Shown: piece after piece, positions 1 to 8,725 of the stretch
Layout of the letters: each line of letters begins with the position of its first letter
Numbering within the stretch: position 1 is the first letter of the stretch
Origin: Mucilaginibacter hurinus
GTDB lineage: Bacteria; Bacteroidota; Bacteroidia; Sphingobacteriales; Sphingobacteriaceae
Direction of reading: 5' to 3'
DNA: 64,000 nt
Assembly (NCBI RefSeq): GCF_003324525.1
Contig: NZ_QGDC01000001.1
Location: 310,001-374,000 of the forward strand
Notes under the pieces: model-generated
The model's input: the letters and a program-made list of their open reading frames with translations, nothing else
What the model was told of the DNA's origin: nothing
Database searches by the model: none
Translations under genes and position numbers: made by a program

Positions 1-97
1 AGTAGATTATAGTTGATATGAAATTTTGAATCGCTCGTTTCAGGTTTATTTTACTGTTTGTTAACATTGATTGAAACGCAGTACCATACACCCTCAA

Positions 98-925
98 TTA
101 CTTTACAGAAACATATTTTGATTTTACCGGTGCAGAAAAGAACATGGAAGCATGATGGTCAAAATCCGCGGTATCGTCTGAGGTAGTATAAAACTTCCTG
201 CTCTGGGTTTGAGTGAGTTTTTCATTAATCTCAGGATGCCGCTTAACGTAATCAAGCAGGCTTTGGGCTACAATATCACCCTGTGAAACAATATTAATAT
301 GAGCCGGTAAATGCGCCCTGATTTTATCAATCAGGAGCGGGTAGTGTGTACATGCCAGCAGCACGGTATCAATTTTAACAGACCGGGCAAGCAACTGATC
401 AAGGTATAATTTAACATAATAGTCAGCTCCCGGGTCGTCATACTCCCCTGTTTCAATGAGCGGCACCCATAGCGGGCAAGCTTGCTGATGGACTTTTACC
501 TCCGGAAAAAAATGCTCAATCTCCAAAAGATACGAGCCTGACTGTATTGTGCCATCGGTTCCCAATACGCCGATATCGTTGGTTTTGGTATAATTACCGA
601 TTACCTCGGCAGTCGGCCTGATAACGCCAAGCACTCTTTTTTCCGGATCATTTTTTATATCCCGTTGCTGTATGGTACGCAGCGCTTTGGCAGATGCCGT
701 GTTACACGCAAGTATCACTAACGGGCAGCCTTGCTTAAACAGCCATTGCACACATTCCCATGTATAATCATGTATGGTTTTAAATGAGCGGTTACCGTAG
801 GGCGCCCTGTTGTTATCGCCCAGATAAATATAATCATACTGCGGTAACTGATCTATTATTGAACGAAACACGGTAAGGCCACCGTAACCGGAATCAAAAA
901 TGCCTATAGGTTTATTATTTAGCAC
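98..925 (-). CDS. murI: Glutamate racemase
   Basis: Converts L-glutamate to D-glutamate for peptidoglycan synthesis in the cytoplasm. The protein opens with the family signature GIFDSGYGGLTV and carries both catalytic cysteine motifs, ACNTAS and ACTHYPLL, at the expected spacing for a cofactor-independent racemase of about 275 residues. The longest frame starts at a GTG at 949, but that codon lies inside an intrinsic terminator hairpin, so I place the start at the GTG at 925, which leaves five residues before the KPIGIFDSG motif. No ATG is available upstream of the motif. It is the last gene of the uppS-bamA-ompH block, yet is separated from it by the terminator at 931-966, so it needs read-through or its own signal. 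Function is certain; the exact start is inferred. Confidence 0.93.
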   Translation of the reverse strand: MLNNKPIGIFDSGYGGLTVFRSIIDQLPQYDYIYLGDNNRAPYGNRSFKTIHDYTWECVQWLFKQGCPLVILACNTASAKALRTIQQRDIKNDPEKRVLGVIRPTAEVIGNYTKTNDIGVLGTDGTIQSGSYLLEIEHFFPEVKVHQQACPLWVPLIETGEYDDPGADYYVKLYLDQLLARSVKIDTVLLACTHYPLLIDKIRAHLPAHINIVSQGDIVAQSLLDYVKRHPEINEKLTQTQSRKFYTTSDDTADFDHHASMFFSAPVKSKYVSVK

Positions 926-930
926 AGGGT

Positions 931-966
931 AAAAATAAAAAAAGCGCACCGTAAACCGGTGCGCTT
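931..966 (-). terminator. Intrinsic terminator after ompH, abutting murI
   Basis: On the minus strand AAGCGCACCG pairs perfectly with CGGTGCGCTT across a five-base loop (stem 942-951 and 957-966). It is followed by thirteen bases that are all T but one (943-931). This is a textbook rho-independent terminator for the ompH gene at 987-1499. It ends six bases before the GTG assigned to murI. Confidence 0.85.
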
Positions 967-986
967 CCTGGCAAATAATATTTCAA

Positions 987-1499
987 TTATTTTAAACCTA
1001 ATTTAAGTTTTACAGCCGCAAGCAGGTCATCAGCATCAGGTGAAACCAATAGTTCAATCTGTGATGAATCGAGCACGTAAGCGTAACCTTTTTCTTTGGC
1101 AACCTGGTTAATGGCAGTCTTAGCTTTTGTTAAAAGCGGTTTTGATAATTCGCTGCTTTTAGCCTCAACCTTACCTTGTGCATCGCGTTGAAACTCCTGT
1201 AAACGTTTTTGCATGTCTTGCAATTCAGTTTCAGTAGCCGTTTTAGTGGCGTCAGTCATGCTGGCTTTTTTCGACTCGTATCCTTGTACCTTGGTTTGAA
1301 ACTCATTAGTCATTGTAGTATACTGGTCAATAAACTGCTTTTGATAAGCGTCAAGCTGAGTTTTAACCGTTTTAGTTTCTGGCATCTGATCAATAAGTGC
1401 GTTAAAGCTTAAGTGACCGATTTTAGCCTGTGCTTTGGCATAGTTCCCGGCAAATAATACACATAATGCCACTAAAGCAACTTTCAATAGTTTTTTCAT
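987..1499 (-). CDS. OmpH/Skp-family periplasmic chaperone
   Basis: Probable periplasmic holdase that escorts unfolded outer-membrane proteins to the BAM complex. It has a cleavable signal peptide (about residues 1-23, ending in AKA) and then the OmpH pattern: a short beta start (KIGHLSF) and a long charged coiled coil (about residues 45-130), closing with a beta segment (YAYVLDSS). At 170 residues it matches Skp size. It is the second of two tandem ompH genes, 46 bases downstream of the first and part of the bamA operon. A possible internal promoter box (TACATTTG, 1561-1554) lies at the end of the upstream gene. The strong terminator at 931-966 closes the unit. Confidence 0.88.
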   Translation of the reverse strand: MKKLLKVALVALCVLFAGNYAKAQAKIGHLSFNALIDQMPETKTVKTQLDAYQKQFIDQYTTMTNEFQTKVQGYESKKASMTDATKTATETELQDMQKRLQEFQRDAQGKVEAKSSELSKPLLTKAKTAINQVAKEKGYAYVLDSSQIELLVSPDADDLLAAVKLKLGLK

Positions 1500-1545
1500 T
1501 TTTCTGTTCTGGTGTTTAATAATAGTGCTGTTTTATCTAAATAAT

Positions 1546-2079
1546 TTACTTTGCAAATGTACCCGGTTTTAAACCTAAACGCGTTATTACGTCGTCGCTT
1601 TTGTTATACCGCGGGTTGGCGTAAAGCATCAAAACTTCGCTGTTTTTATCAAAAATCATATCAAGGTTTTCGCTCTCTGCAACTGCTTGTATTGCTTTTG
1701 ACACTTTATCCTGGATAGGTTTAATCAACGATGTGCTTTTTTGCGCCAACTCGCCGTCAGGCCCAAATTTCTGCCGCTGAAAATCCTTCGCTTCTTTTTC
1801 TTTGCCTACAATCTCTGCTTCACGGCGCTTTTTCATATCAGGTGTCATCAGCACCTGGTCTGCCTGGTAAGCTTTGTACAAACGGTCAATTTCTTTAAAA
1901 CGTGCATCCGCTTCTTTCTGCCATTGCTCTGACTGTGCCGAAAGCTGTTTTTGTACTGATATATAATCAGGTATATGTTTCAGAATATAGTCTGAATCGA
2001 CATAAGCAAAGCGCTGTGCAAAAGCGCCTGTAAATGCGGTAAACGTTAAAATTAATAATAAAATTACTTTCTTCTTCAT
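1546..2079 (-). CDS. OmpH/Skp-family periplasmic chaperone
   Basis: First of two tandem Skp-like genes directly behind bamA. The longest frame begins at a TTG at 2094 that touches the bamA stop codon. The ATG at 2079 gives a compact signal peptide (KKKVILLLILTF, cleaved after FAQ), so I prefer it. The mature protein starts with RFAYVDSDYIL, typical of OmpH, followed by a helical charged arm and the C-terminal strand LDMIFDKNS. Location and fold point to chaperoning of outer-membrane proteins for the adjacent BamA. It shares only the family pattern with its neighbour, so the two probably diverged long ago. Confidence 0.88.
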   Translation of the reverse strand: MKKKVILLLILTFTAFTGAFAQRFAYVDSDYILKHIPDYISVQKQLSAQSEQWQKEADARFKEIDRLYKAYQADQVLMTPDMKKRREAEIVGKEKEAKDFQRQKFGPDGELAQKSTSLIKPIQDKVSKAIQAVAESENLDMIFDKNSEVLMLYANPRYNKSDDVITRLGLKPGTFAK

Positions 2080-2094
2080 TGTTATGCTTTTCAA

Positions 2095-4644
2095 TTAATT
2101 AAACCCGCCGTTCAGGGTTTGTGCTATTGAGAAATGGAACTGGCCCCTGTTTGCATCAGGTGCACCCGGTATGCGGTCAAAACCATAACCATAATCCAAC
2201 CCAAGTAAGCCAAATATAGGTAAAAATATCCTTGCTCCCATACCTACCGAACGTCTTACATTAAACGGATTAAACCGGCTAAAAGTATCCCATGTGTTAC
2301 CGCCTTCAGCAAAAGCTAACAGGAATATTGTTGCCGATTGGCTGGCAATAACCGGGTGCCGCAGCTCAAGGGTGTATTTGTTATAAATAGCACTGCCGGG
2401 TGTGTTATTGGCGTTATAATTTGATCCTACCGGCACTATCGAGAAGTTTTGATAACCTCTTAAACCGATGATCTCGCTGCCTTGTAAGAACTGGTAAGTT
2501 TGCATACCGTCGCCACCAACTTTAAACCGCTCAAACGGCGACTGGCCTACAAGCGAATTGTAGTAACCTAAAAATCCGAAACGCACTTGCGACATTAATA
2601 CCAGTTTGCCTGTAATGCGCTGATACCACTGCGCATCAAATTTCCACTTATGATATTCAACAAACTTGTAGCGTACTTCTGGCGGCGCTATTTTATAATT
2701 AACATTGTTAAACAACGAATATGGCGGGGTCACCTGTATAGTGAACCTGATGTTTGAACCTGATGTTGGATAAATAGGCGCGTCAAGCGAGTTACGGCTA
2801 AGCTCCTGTGTTAACTTTAAGTTGTATGATGTACCGTTTGAGAAGAGGTAACCGCCGTAGTTATCAAGTGTATAATGGTCAAAGTTTAATGAGTAATTAA
2901 GCTGGAAATAGTTGTCGGGCCAGTTTAACCGCTTACCAAGCGTAACACCTATACCGTTTATGCGCAGCTTGTTATAATAAGGGCTCGACTTGGGATAGTA
3001 TTGTCCGGTTGAGCTTCCCTGGGTGTATGCAGACAAGCTAAAGAATATAGGCTTTTTGCCCCCTAGCCATGGCTCAGAAAAAGTGAACGAAAAATTTTGA
3101 TATGTACGCCCGCTCGACTGTCCCCTTAAGCTAAGTTTTTGTCCGTCGCCCTTTGGCAGCGGCCTGTAAGCTTTTAAATTGAACAGGTTACGTAACGAGA
3201 AGTTGTTAAACGAAAGCCCTAGCGTACCTACCAGCTGCCCGCCGCCAAAGCCGCCCGAAAGCTCTATCTGATCTGACGGTTTTTCAACAACGTTATATAT
3301 AATATCTACCGTACCATCAGCCGGATTAATGTTAGTTGGCCTTGGTTCGGTTTTTTGCTCATCAAAACTACCCAGTTGCGAAAGTTCGCGGGTACTCCTT
3401 ATCAATAATTCTTTATTAAATTTCTGACCAGGCTTGGTGCGTATCTCGCGCATTACAACCTTATCGTTGGTTACGTCGTTACCTTTTACCGATACCCTGT
3501 TTATGGTGTATTGCGGGCCTTCATACATCCTGATGTCAAGGTCTACAGTATCATTGTAAATACGTGTTTGTACCGGATCGGCGTTATAGGTTAGGTAACC
3601 ATCATTTAAGTACAGCGATGATATATCGTCGTTGCTCGGCGTCGGGCCGCTAAGCCTTTTGCTCAGCTCCTCTTCACTAAATACATCTCCCTTTTTTATC
3701 CTCAGTATCCTGCTCAAAAATTCGGAAGAATATTTAGCATTCCCCGAGAACCTGATATCGCCGAAATAATACTTCGGCCCTTCGTATACGGCTATTTTCA
3801 CATCAACGCTGGTGGCATCATGGTCGGTAACACTGTCGCTTAAAATCTGCGCGTCACGGTAACCTTCGGCCTGCATCCTTTCTATCAGATTTTGCTTATC
3901 CTCCAGGTAAAGATCCTCTTTAAATTTTTTAGACCCGAAAATGTTATAAAACTTTTTCTCACGTGTTTTTTTGAGGAACTTTTTTAACTTCTTGTCAGAA
4001 AAAGCCTTGTTGCCTTCAAACTCAACACTGTTTATTTTTACTTTACTTTTCTTATCAACTACAACGTTCAATACTACCGTACTGCTATCGCCCGGATCAG
4101 GCCTTTGCCGTATATCAACAGTGGTATTACGATAGCCTTTCTCGTTAAAATGCCTTTTTATGATTGCTGTAGTTGTATTAAGCAGGTTTTGATTTACAAT
4201 TTTGCCGGTTTTATCGTTCAGCTTTTTCTGCACATCCTCTACCTCACCTTTACGTATACCCGTTATGTTAAGCTTTGATAAACGCGGCCGCTCCACCACG
4301 GCTATCTCCAGGTAAACGGTATCAAGATTTATTTTGGTGATATTAAGCTGTACGTCGTCAAAAAGTCCTTGCGAGTACATATCCTTTACTACCCTGGCAT
4401 TAGCTTCGCCGGGCAAGGTTAAACGATCGCCTTTGTTTAATTTTGATATAGTTAACAAAGCATCTTTATCCAACGCTTTTACACCACTTATAGTTACACC
4501 GCCTAAAATGTAATCTTTAGGGTTAAGGTAGTTTAAACTATCGGTGGGTTGAGAGAACTGCTCGGGCTGGCTGCCTGTAACCTGGGCCTTTACAGCGGAG
4601 GCGCTAAACACTATGAAAACTAAAGCAAAAATATATTTATACAT
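2095..4644 (-). CDS. bamA: Outer membrane protein assembly factor BamA
   Basis: Core Omp85 subunit that inserts beta-barrel proteins into the outer membrane. A signal peptide (residues 1-20, ending VKAQ) precedes a series of POTRA domains over about residues 45-450, with recognisable strand pairs such as GVKALDKDALL, VEFEGNKAFSDKKL and VSVKGNDVTNDKVV. The rest, to residue 849, is a sixteen-strand-type barrel. The segment GSEIIGLRGYQN corresponds to the loop-6 RG motif of the Omp85 family. Length agrees with Bacteroidota BamA. It follows uppS by 63 bases and precedes two ompH genes, a widely conserved order. No accessory Bam lipoproteins are seen nearby. Confidence 0.96.
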   Translation of the reverse strand: MYKYIFALVFIVFSASAVKAQVTGSQPEQFSQPTDSLNYLNPKDYILGGVTISGVKALDKDALLTISKLNKGDRLTLPGEANARVVKDMYSQGLFDDVQLNITKINLDTVYLEIAVVERPRLSKLNITGIRKGEVEDVQKKLNDKTGKIVNQNLLNTTTAIIKRHFNEKGYRNTTVDIRQRPDPGDSSTVVLNVVVDKKSKVKINSVEFEGNKAFSDKKLKKFLKKTREKKFYNIFGSKKFKEDLYLEDKQNLIERMQAEGYRDAQILSDSVTDHDATSVDVKIAVYEGPKYYFGDIRFSGNAKYSSEFLSRILRIKKGDVFSEEELSKRLSGPTPSNDDISSLYLNDGYLTYNADPVQTRIYNDTVDLDIRMYEGPQYTINRVSVKGNDVTNDKVVMREIRTKPGQKFNKELLIRSTRELSQLGSFDEQKTEPRPTNINPADGTVDIIYNVVEKPSDQIELSGGFGGGQLVGTLGLSFNNFSLRNLFNLKAYRPLPKGDGQKLSLRGQSSGRTYQNFSFTFSEPWLGGKKPIFFSLSAYTQGSSTGQYYPKSSPYYNKLRINGIGVTLGKRLNWPDNYFQLNYSLNFDHYTLDNYGGYLFSNGTSYNLKLTQELSRNSLDAPIYPTSGSNIRFTIQVTPPYSLFNNVNYKIAPPEVRYKFVEYHKWKFDAQWYQRITGKLVLMSQVRFGFLGYYNSLVGQSPFERFKVGGDGMQTYQFLQGSEIIGLRGYQNFSIVPVGSNYNANNTPGSAIYNKYTLELRHPVIASQSATIFLLAFAEGGNTWDTFSRFNPFNVRRSVGMGARIFLPIFGLLGLDYGYGFDRIPGAPDANRGQFHFSIAQTLNGGFN

Positions 4645-4707
4645 TCGGATATTTTAGTGGGCTAAAAATAATTTAAACAGTTGTTAAATAGTGTTAAAAG
4701 TAAAAAT

Positions 4708-5448
4708 TTAGTTTAACTGCTCGCTGGTCATTCCAAAACGGCGCTCACGTTGCTGGAAATCAAGAATGGCTTCATACAAGTCTTCTTTCCTGAAATCGGG
4801 CCAAAGCTTATTGGTAAAATAGAGTTCGGCATAAGCTATTTGCCATAGCAGATAGTTGCTTATACGGTATTCGCCGCTGGTTCTTATCAGCAGCTCAGGG
4901 TCGGGCATGTTATGGGTAAACAAGTTATTCCCGAAAACTTCCTCATTGATGTCATCAACATTTAACTCGCCGCTTTGTACCTGGCGGGCTATATTTTTAG
5001 TGGCATGTACAATCTCGCGTCTTGAGCTGTAACTTAACGCAAGCGTTAATACCAGGCCCGTATTACCTGATGTACGTTCAATGGCTCTTTTCAGTTCCTT
5101 ATGAGCGCGTTCCGGCAACATGTCAAGGTCTCCAATGGCATTTAAACGCACATTGTTTTTCATAAACCTGTCTATCTCGTTATGGATGGTGCCTACCATC
5201 AGCTCCATTATGGCCATAACCTCCAGTTTAGGGCGGTTCCAGTTTTCAGACGAGAATGTATATAAGGTAACGTATTTCAGCTTCAGTTCGCACGCGCCGG
5301 TAACAACGTCCCTAACAGCAAGTACGCCATTATGATGGCCAAATACTCTTAATTTACCTTTGCTTTTTGCCCATCGGCCGTTACCATCCATTATAATGGC
5401 AACATGCGCCGGCAACTTCAATAAATCAATCTGATCTTTATTTATCAT
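4708..5448 (-). CDS. uppS: Isoprenyl transferase (undecaprenyl diphosphate synthase)
   Basis: Cis-prenyltransferase that extends farnesyl diphosphate with isopentenyl diphosphate to the C55 carrier lipid used for peptidoglycan and surface polysaccharides. The catalytic aspartate sits in the N-terminal motif HVAIIMDGNGRWA. The substrate-binding motifs YTFSSENWNRP, RTSGEYRISNYLLWQ and LWPDF are all present, and the 246-residue length is normal. It heads the uppS-bamA-ompH-ompH unit, and a minus-strand -7 box lies about 110 bases upstream (5566-5559). Confidence 0.96.
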   Translation of the reverse strand: MINKDQIDLLKLPAHVAIIMDGNGRWAKSKGKLRVFGHHNGVLAVRDVVTGACELKLKYVTLYTFSSENWNRPKLEVMAIMELMVGTIHNEIDRFMKNNVRLNAIGDLDMLPERAHKELKRAIERTSGNTGLVLTLALSYSSRREIVHATKNIARQVQSGELNVDDINEEVFGNNLFTHNMPDPELLIRTSGEYRISNYLLWQIAYAELYFTNKLWPDFRKEDLYEAILDFQQRERRFGMTSEQLN

Positions 5449-5558
5449 TCCTGCTGTGTAAATAGCGCATTGTTTAATAAATTACGTTTCAATGTTTTAA
5501 GTTCAAAACAGTTAAACGTACCAGCTATTTAACAAAATATGCCAATTTTTTCAGGGTA

Positions 5559-5566
5559 CAAAGGTA
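5559..5566 (-). promoter_or_regulatory. Candidate -7 promoter box for uppS operon
   Basis: TACCTTTG on the minus strand matches the Bacteroidota -7 consensus TAnnTTTG exactly and lies in the gap upstream of uppS. A TTG that could serve as the -33 element is 27 bases away, longer than the usual 17-23, so only the -7 box is supported. Confidence 0.45.
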
Positions 5567-5719
5567 AAACTTACTTTGTATTTTTTTAGTATGCAACGCG
5601 AAAAGAAAAAAAAGGATTTTTTACGCCTCAATTCGCAAAATACAGTTGCACAGCGGCTTAAAATAAGCAGCCAACAGCAGAGGCCGGTAGCACACCAGCC
5701 CTACTATTGGCTATCAGTT

Positions 5720-6241
5720 TTAATATATCCCGTTTTGTTTAAGTAATCCTTCATCAACCGGCGATATATCCGCAACGGCGTATGATGGCACCTTATTGAT
5801 ATCCATTTCATCAATTGTATTAACGAGATCTTCATAAACAGAGCTGTTTGCGGGCTTTATAATCACTATCAGGGTTTTACCGGTGGTCCGTTTAACATAG
5901 TCAGCTGCTTCCGTAATACCTTTCCGTATACCATCAGCGCCATATCCGGCCACCTTGGGCGGCAGTATAGGTTTTTCGGCAAGTCCCAGGTACCATAGGG
6001 CCTTGTTATCGTCGCCTAAACAAACCGTCATCGTGCGCTTCTCCGACACTTCGCCGCCGGGCCCATCAACAGGCATAGCAACAGGCATAATTTTAGGCTT
6101 ATTAAAGGTAGTCGTCATCATAAAAAACGTGATCAGCAGAAAAGCGAGGTCGACCATAGCGGTAAGATCAACGCGAGGGGGAGGCATCCTTTTACGGTTT
6201 TTTCTGCCGGCATTTCCGGCAGCAACATTCATTTCAGCCAT
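5720..6241 (-). CDS. ExbD/TolR-family biopolymer transport protein
   Basis: Inner-membrane protein of the ExbD/TolR family, which with an ExbB/TolQ partner uses the proton gradient to energise TonB or Tol systems. A basic N-terminus (residues 10-19) precedes a single membrane helix (about 24-46) that contains the conserved intramembrane aspartate in the motif TAMVDLAFLLITFF. A periplasmic domain of about 120 residues follows and ends with a typical ExbD segment (IDEMDINKVPSYAV). No exbB, tolQ or tonB gene is seen next to it. It sits between the DUF6089 gene and uppS, which are often adjacent in relatives, so it may be an insertion into that block. The partner must be encoded elsewhere. Confidence 0.85.
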   Translation of the reverse strand: MAEMNVAAGNAGRKNRKRMPPPRVDLTAMVDLAFLLITFFMMTTTFNKPKIMPVAMPVDGPGGEVSEKRTMTVCLGDDNKALWYLGLAEKPILPPKVAGYGADGIRKGITEAADYVKRTTGKTLIVIIKPANSSVYEDLVNTIDEMDINKVPSYAVADISPVDEGLLKQNGIY

Positions 6242-6355
6242 AACATTAAGATTTTAGGTTAAACAATTGGTTACCAGTAGGTGTACTGTTACCTATAAAA
6301 CGCTTACCGCAAACCTGTTGTTGTGAAAACAGGAATAATTTTATATTCTGATTTA

Positions 6356-7165
6356 CTACCTGCTTTGCTCGTAATAGCAACGCTCGGTAACAAACGTAAA
6401 GGAGATAGAAAGATTAAGAAACAAATACTGATCACGTTTGCGCAGGTCGCCGCGCTGCGTGTTGGGTAAACCAATAAACGTACCCGTTTTTTCGCCTGAA
6501 CGGTCAGATAGCGCTATCGCGATACTCCTGCGGTCGCCCGAAGCAAGCTTGTCAACCTCAGGATACAATCCGCTTACATCGTCAATGTAGTCTGTCATAG
6601 CATAACGATAACCTAAATCAGCTATAAGAGTCCACTTACCCCCAATATTATACTTAATGCCCGCTCCATATGGTACTGCAATAAAAGAGTTGGCATAAGG
6701 GCTGTCCTGCCCTTCAGTTTTTAACGGGCGCAGACCATAAGCTGTGCCCCTATATATTGTGCGTGGGGCATGTTCAGTTATTGCTATGCCAGCGTAAACA
6801 AACGGCGTCCACCAGTTTTTACCAGCGTCGGGTACGTAATGCAAAAAATTAAATTCACCCACCAGGCTAGCCTCTTTGAGCCTATTGTAAAAACTCAGGT
6901 TACGGTCGCGAAACTGTTGGTTATTTGAATTACTGTCGGCTGCGCCGATACGGCCATAACTAAGCGCACCTTTTATTGACAGGTAACCATTAAAATTGCG
7001 TTTGATGAACCCGCCGAAAGTTCCACCGCTAAGCTGAAAAGGATTATGTTGGTTAAGGTCACCCATATAGCCGGCTCCGCCCCCTGATAAGCCGATTTCC
7101 CAGGTTTGCGCCCTCAAACCAATTGATGCAAGTAAAAAAAATACTGTAAGTAAAAATTTAGGCAT
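6356..7165 (-). CDS. DUF6089-type outer-membrane beta-barrel protein
   Basis: Predicted small outer-membrane barrel of unknown function. A signal peptide (residues 1-19, ending LRAQ) is followed by alternating amphipathic strands with glycine and aromatic residues (WEIGLSGGGAGYMGDLN, WTLIADLGYRYAMTDYIDDV). This matches the DUF6089 family of Bacteroidota, which is commonly found beside nadK and bamA. It is the last gene of a tight run with the hydrolase, CBS and nadK genes, nine bases after nadK. Placement beside bamA suggests a link with envelope assembly, but no biochemical role can be assigned. Confidence 0.8.
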   Translation of the reverse strand: MPKFLLTVFFLLASIGLRAQTWEIGLSGGGAGYMGDLNQHNPFQLSGGTFGGFIKRNFNGYLSIKGALSYGRIGAADSNSNNQQFRDRNLSFYNRLKEASLVGEFNFLHYVPDAGKNWWTPFVYAGIAITEHAPRTIYRGTAYGLRPLKTEGQDSPYANSFIAVPYGAGIKYNIGGKWTLIADLGYRYAMTDYIDDVSGLYPEVDKLASGDRRSIAIALSDRSGEKTGTFIGLPNTQRGDLRKRDQYLFLNLSISFTFVTERCYYEQSR

Positions 7166-7174
7166 CCGGTGATA

Positions 7175-8056
7175 TTAATAGTTACGGGTATCCAGTCCCC
7201 ACAATAGTTTATGCCTTAACGTTGATAAGTAGCTTTCATTATTTAAACGTATCAAATTTAAGTGAAAACCGGCTTTACGCACGTTAAACCGTACGGTTTT
7301 ATCTAATACAGCCGTCCGCGAGTCGCATGATACAAGGTAATTAGCGCTGCGGCACTCTACCTCAAACGACAGCTTGCTGCTGTCAGGCAGTACAACCGGC
7401 CTTACATTTAAATTGTGGGGCGATATAGGCGTAATTACAACGCTATTTGATTGCGGGAAAATAATAGGCCCGCCGCAGCTTAATGAATAAGCTGTAGACC
7501 CGGTAGCTGTTGATATAATAATACCGTCGCTCCAGTAAGAGTTTAAAAAATTACCATCCAAAAAAGTGTGGGTAGTTATCATGGCTGAATCGTCGCGTTT
7601 GTGGATGGTAACCTCGTTTAAAGCAAAGTTGTCGTCACCAAAAACTTTTGAGTCTGACTCGATACGGAGCAAAGTGCGGCTATCAAGCGTAAATTGTTTG
7701 TTAACTACAGCGTGAATGGCGGCGGCAATATCATTTTTGTTGATGCTGGCCAAAAAGCCCAGCCTGCCAAAATTGATACCGATTACCGGTATGCCCGAAT
7801 TGCGAATAATGGTAACCGTATCCAGCAACGTACCATCGCCACCAAGCGTTAAAAATATATCAATAAAGCCTTTTATGGATTGTCCATGTTCCAATACCTG
7901 GTAATTAACCGATGTAAGGCGTCCTTCCAGGTTATCAAACAGCATACGGTGCACGTAAATATCAACCCCATGCTGGGCCAGATTATCAAATATCTGTTGT
8001 ATAAATGGTAAAGCTTCCTGATCGTTAAACTGCCGCCCGTATATCGCTATCCTCAT
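7175..8056 (-). CDS. nadK: NAD kinase
   Basis: Phosphorylates NAD to NADP in the cytoplasm. The diagnostic motif LGGDGTLLDTV, the NFGRLGFLA segment and the glycine-rich DGIIISTATGSTAYSLSCGGP motif are in the right order in a protein of 293 residues, the usual size. It lies three bases after the CBS gene and nine bases before the DUF6089 gene, so it is probably translated from the same messenger. Confidence 0.96.
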   Translation of the reverse strand: MRIAIYGRQFNDQEALPFIQQIFDNLAQHGVDIYVHRMLFDNLEGRLTSVNYQVLEHGQSIKGFIDIFLTLGGDGTLLDTVTIIRNSGIPVIGINFGRLGFLASINKNDIAAAIHAVVNKQFTLDSRTLLRIESDSKVFGDDNFALNEVTIHKRDDSAMITTHTFLDGNFLNSYWSDGIIISTATGSTAYSLSCGGPIIFPQSNSVVITPISPHNLNVRPVVLPDSSKLSFEVECRSANYLVSCDSRTAVLDKTVRFNVRKAGFHLNLIRLNNESYLSTLRHKLLWGLDTRNY

Positions 8057-8059
8057 TGG

Positions 8060-8722
8060 CTACAAGTTTAAGTAATTCATCAGCGAGTCGTAGCGGTCCT
8101 TGGAGTTATCGCGCTCATTATAATAGTTAAAAGTAGCTTTTACATCATAATCGTGCCGTATAAAACTGGCAAGTATTGATGATATATCCTGCTTATTTAC
8201 TTTTAATGTAACTTCAATACGCGTTGAATCGGCAAAAGCGCGGATGTAGGAGCTTAACACCTGGGCATTATCTGATTCTACTATCTGGGCCATATGTGCC
8301 AAAGAGTTGTTACGATTGCTTATCTCAAGTACTATTATGCCGCCCGGACGCGATACCGAAGTTATTTCAGCAAAATATTCGTTAAGGGCATTGATGGATA
8401 CCAGGCCGGAGTAATTCTTTTTGGCGTCAAGCACCGGAACTACGCTTACCCGCTGCTCATTAAACAAACGGATAACATCATAAATGTGCTGCTCTTCAAA
8501 CACGTATGGGTTAACCAGGGAAAGATTTAATGCTCCTACCGGCGTGTTCAGGTCCGGCTCCTGTATCATGTCTTCTTCTGACAGCAGGCCCAAAAACTGA
8601 TCTTCGTTAACAATTGGCAGATGGCTTACCTTAAACTCCGCCATCCGGTCCATTACCTTCTGTATCGTATCAGAAGTATGAACCGGCGGAATTACATCGG
8701 CCACCATATCAATTGCAAGCAT
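8060..8722 (-). CDS. CBS-pair and ACT-like domain protein
   Basis: Predicted cytoplasmic ligand sensor. Two CBS repeats fill about residues 5-120 (motifs VSHLPIVNEDQFLGLLSEEDM and VSVVPVLDAKKNYSGLVS), and an ACT-like fold follows from about residue 130 (GGIIVLEISNRNNSLAHMAQIVE). The layout resembles AcuB-type proteins. CBS pairs usually bind adenine nucleotides, which is interesting next to nadK, but the ligand is not known. The gene is three bases from each neighbour, the hydrolase upstream and nadK downstream, so all are co-expressed. Confidence 0.83.
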   Translation of the reverse strand: MLAIDMVADVIPPVHTSDTIQKVMDRMAEFKVSHLPIVNEDQFLGLLSEEDMIQEPDLNTPVGALNLSLVNPYVFEEQHIYDVIRLFNEQRVSVVPVLDAKKNYSGLVSINALNEYFAEITSVSRPGGIIVLEISNRNNSLAHMAQIVESDNAQVLSSYIRAFADSTRIEVTLKVNKQDISSILASFIRHDYDVKATFNYYNERDNSKDRYDSLMNYLNL

Positions 8723-8725
8723 GGT

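Noticed and set aside
926..949. Longer murI start at GTG 949
   Set aside because: It lies within an intrinsic terminator hairpin and adds residues (RFFYFYP) encoded by the T tract, which are unlike the family.
2080..2094. TTG start of second ompH at 2094
   Set aside because: It adjoins the bamA stop and lengthens the signal peptide without need; the ATG at 2079 gives a normal one.
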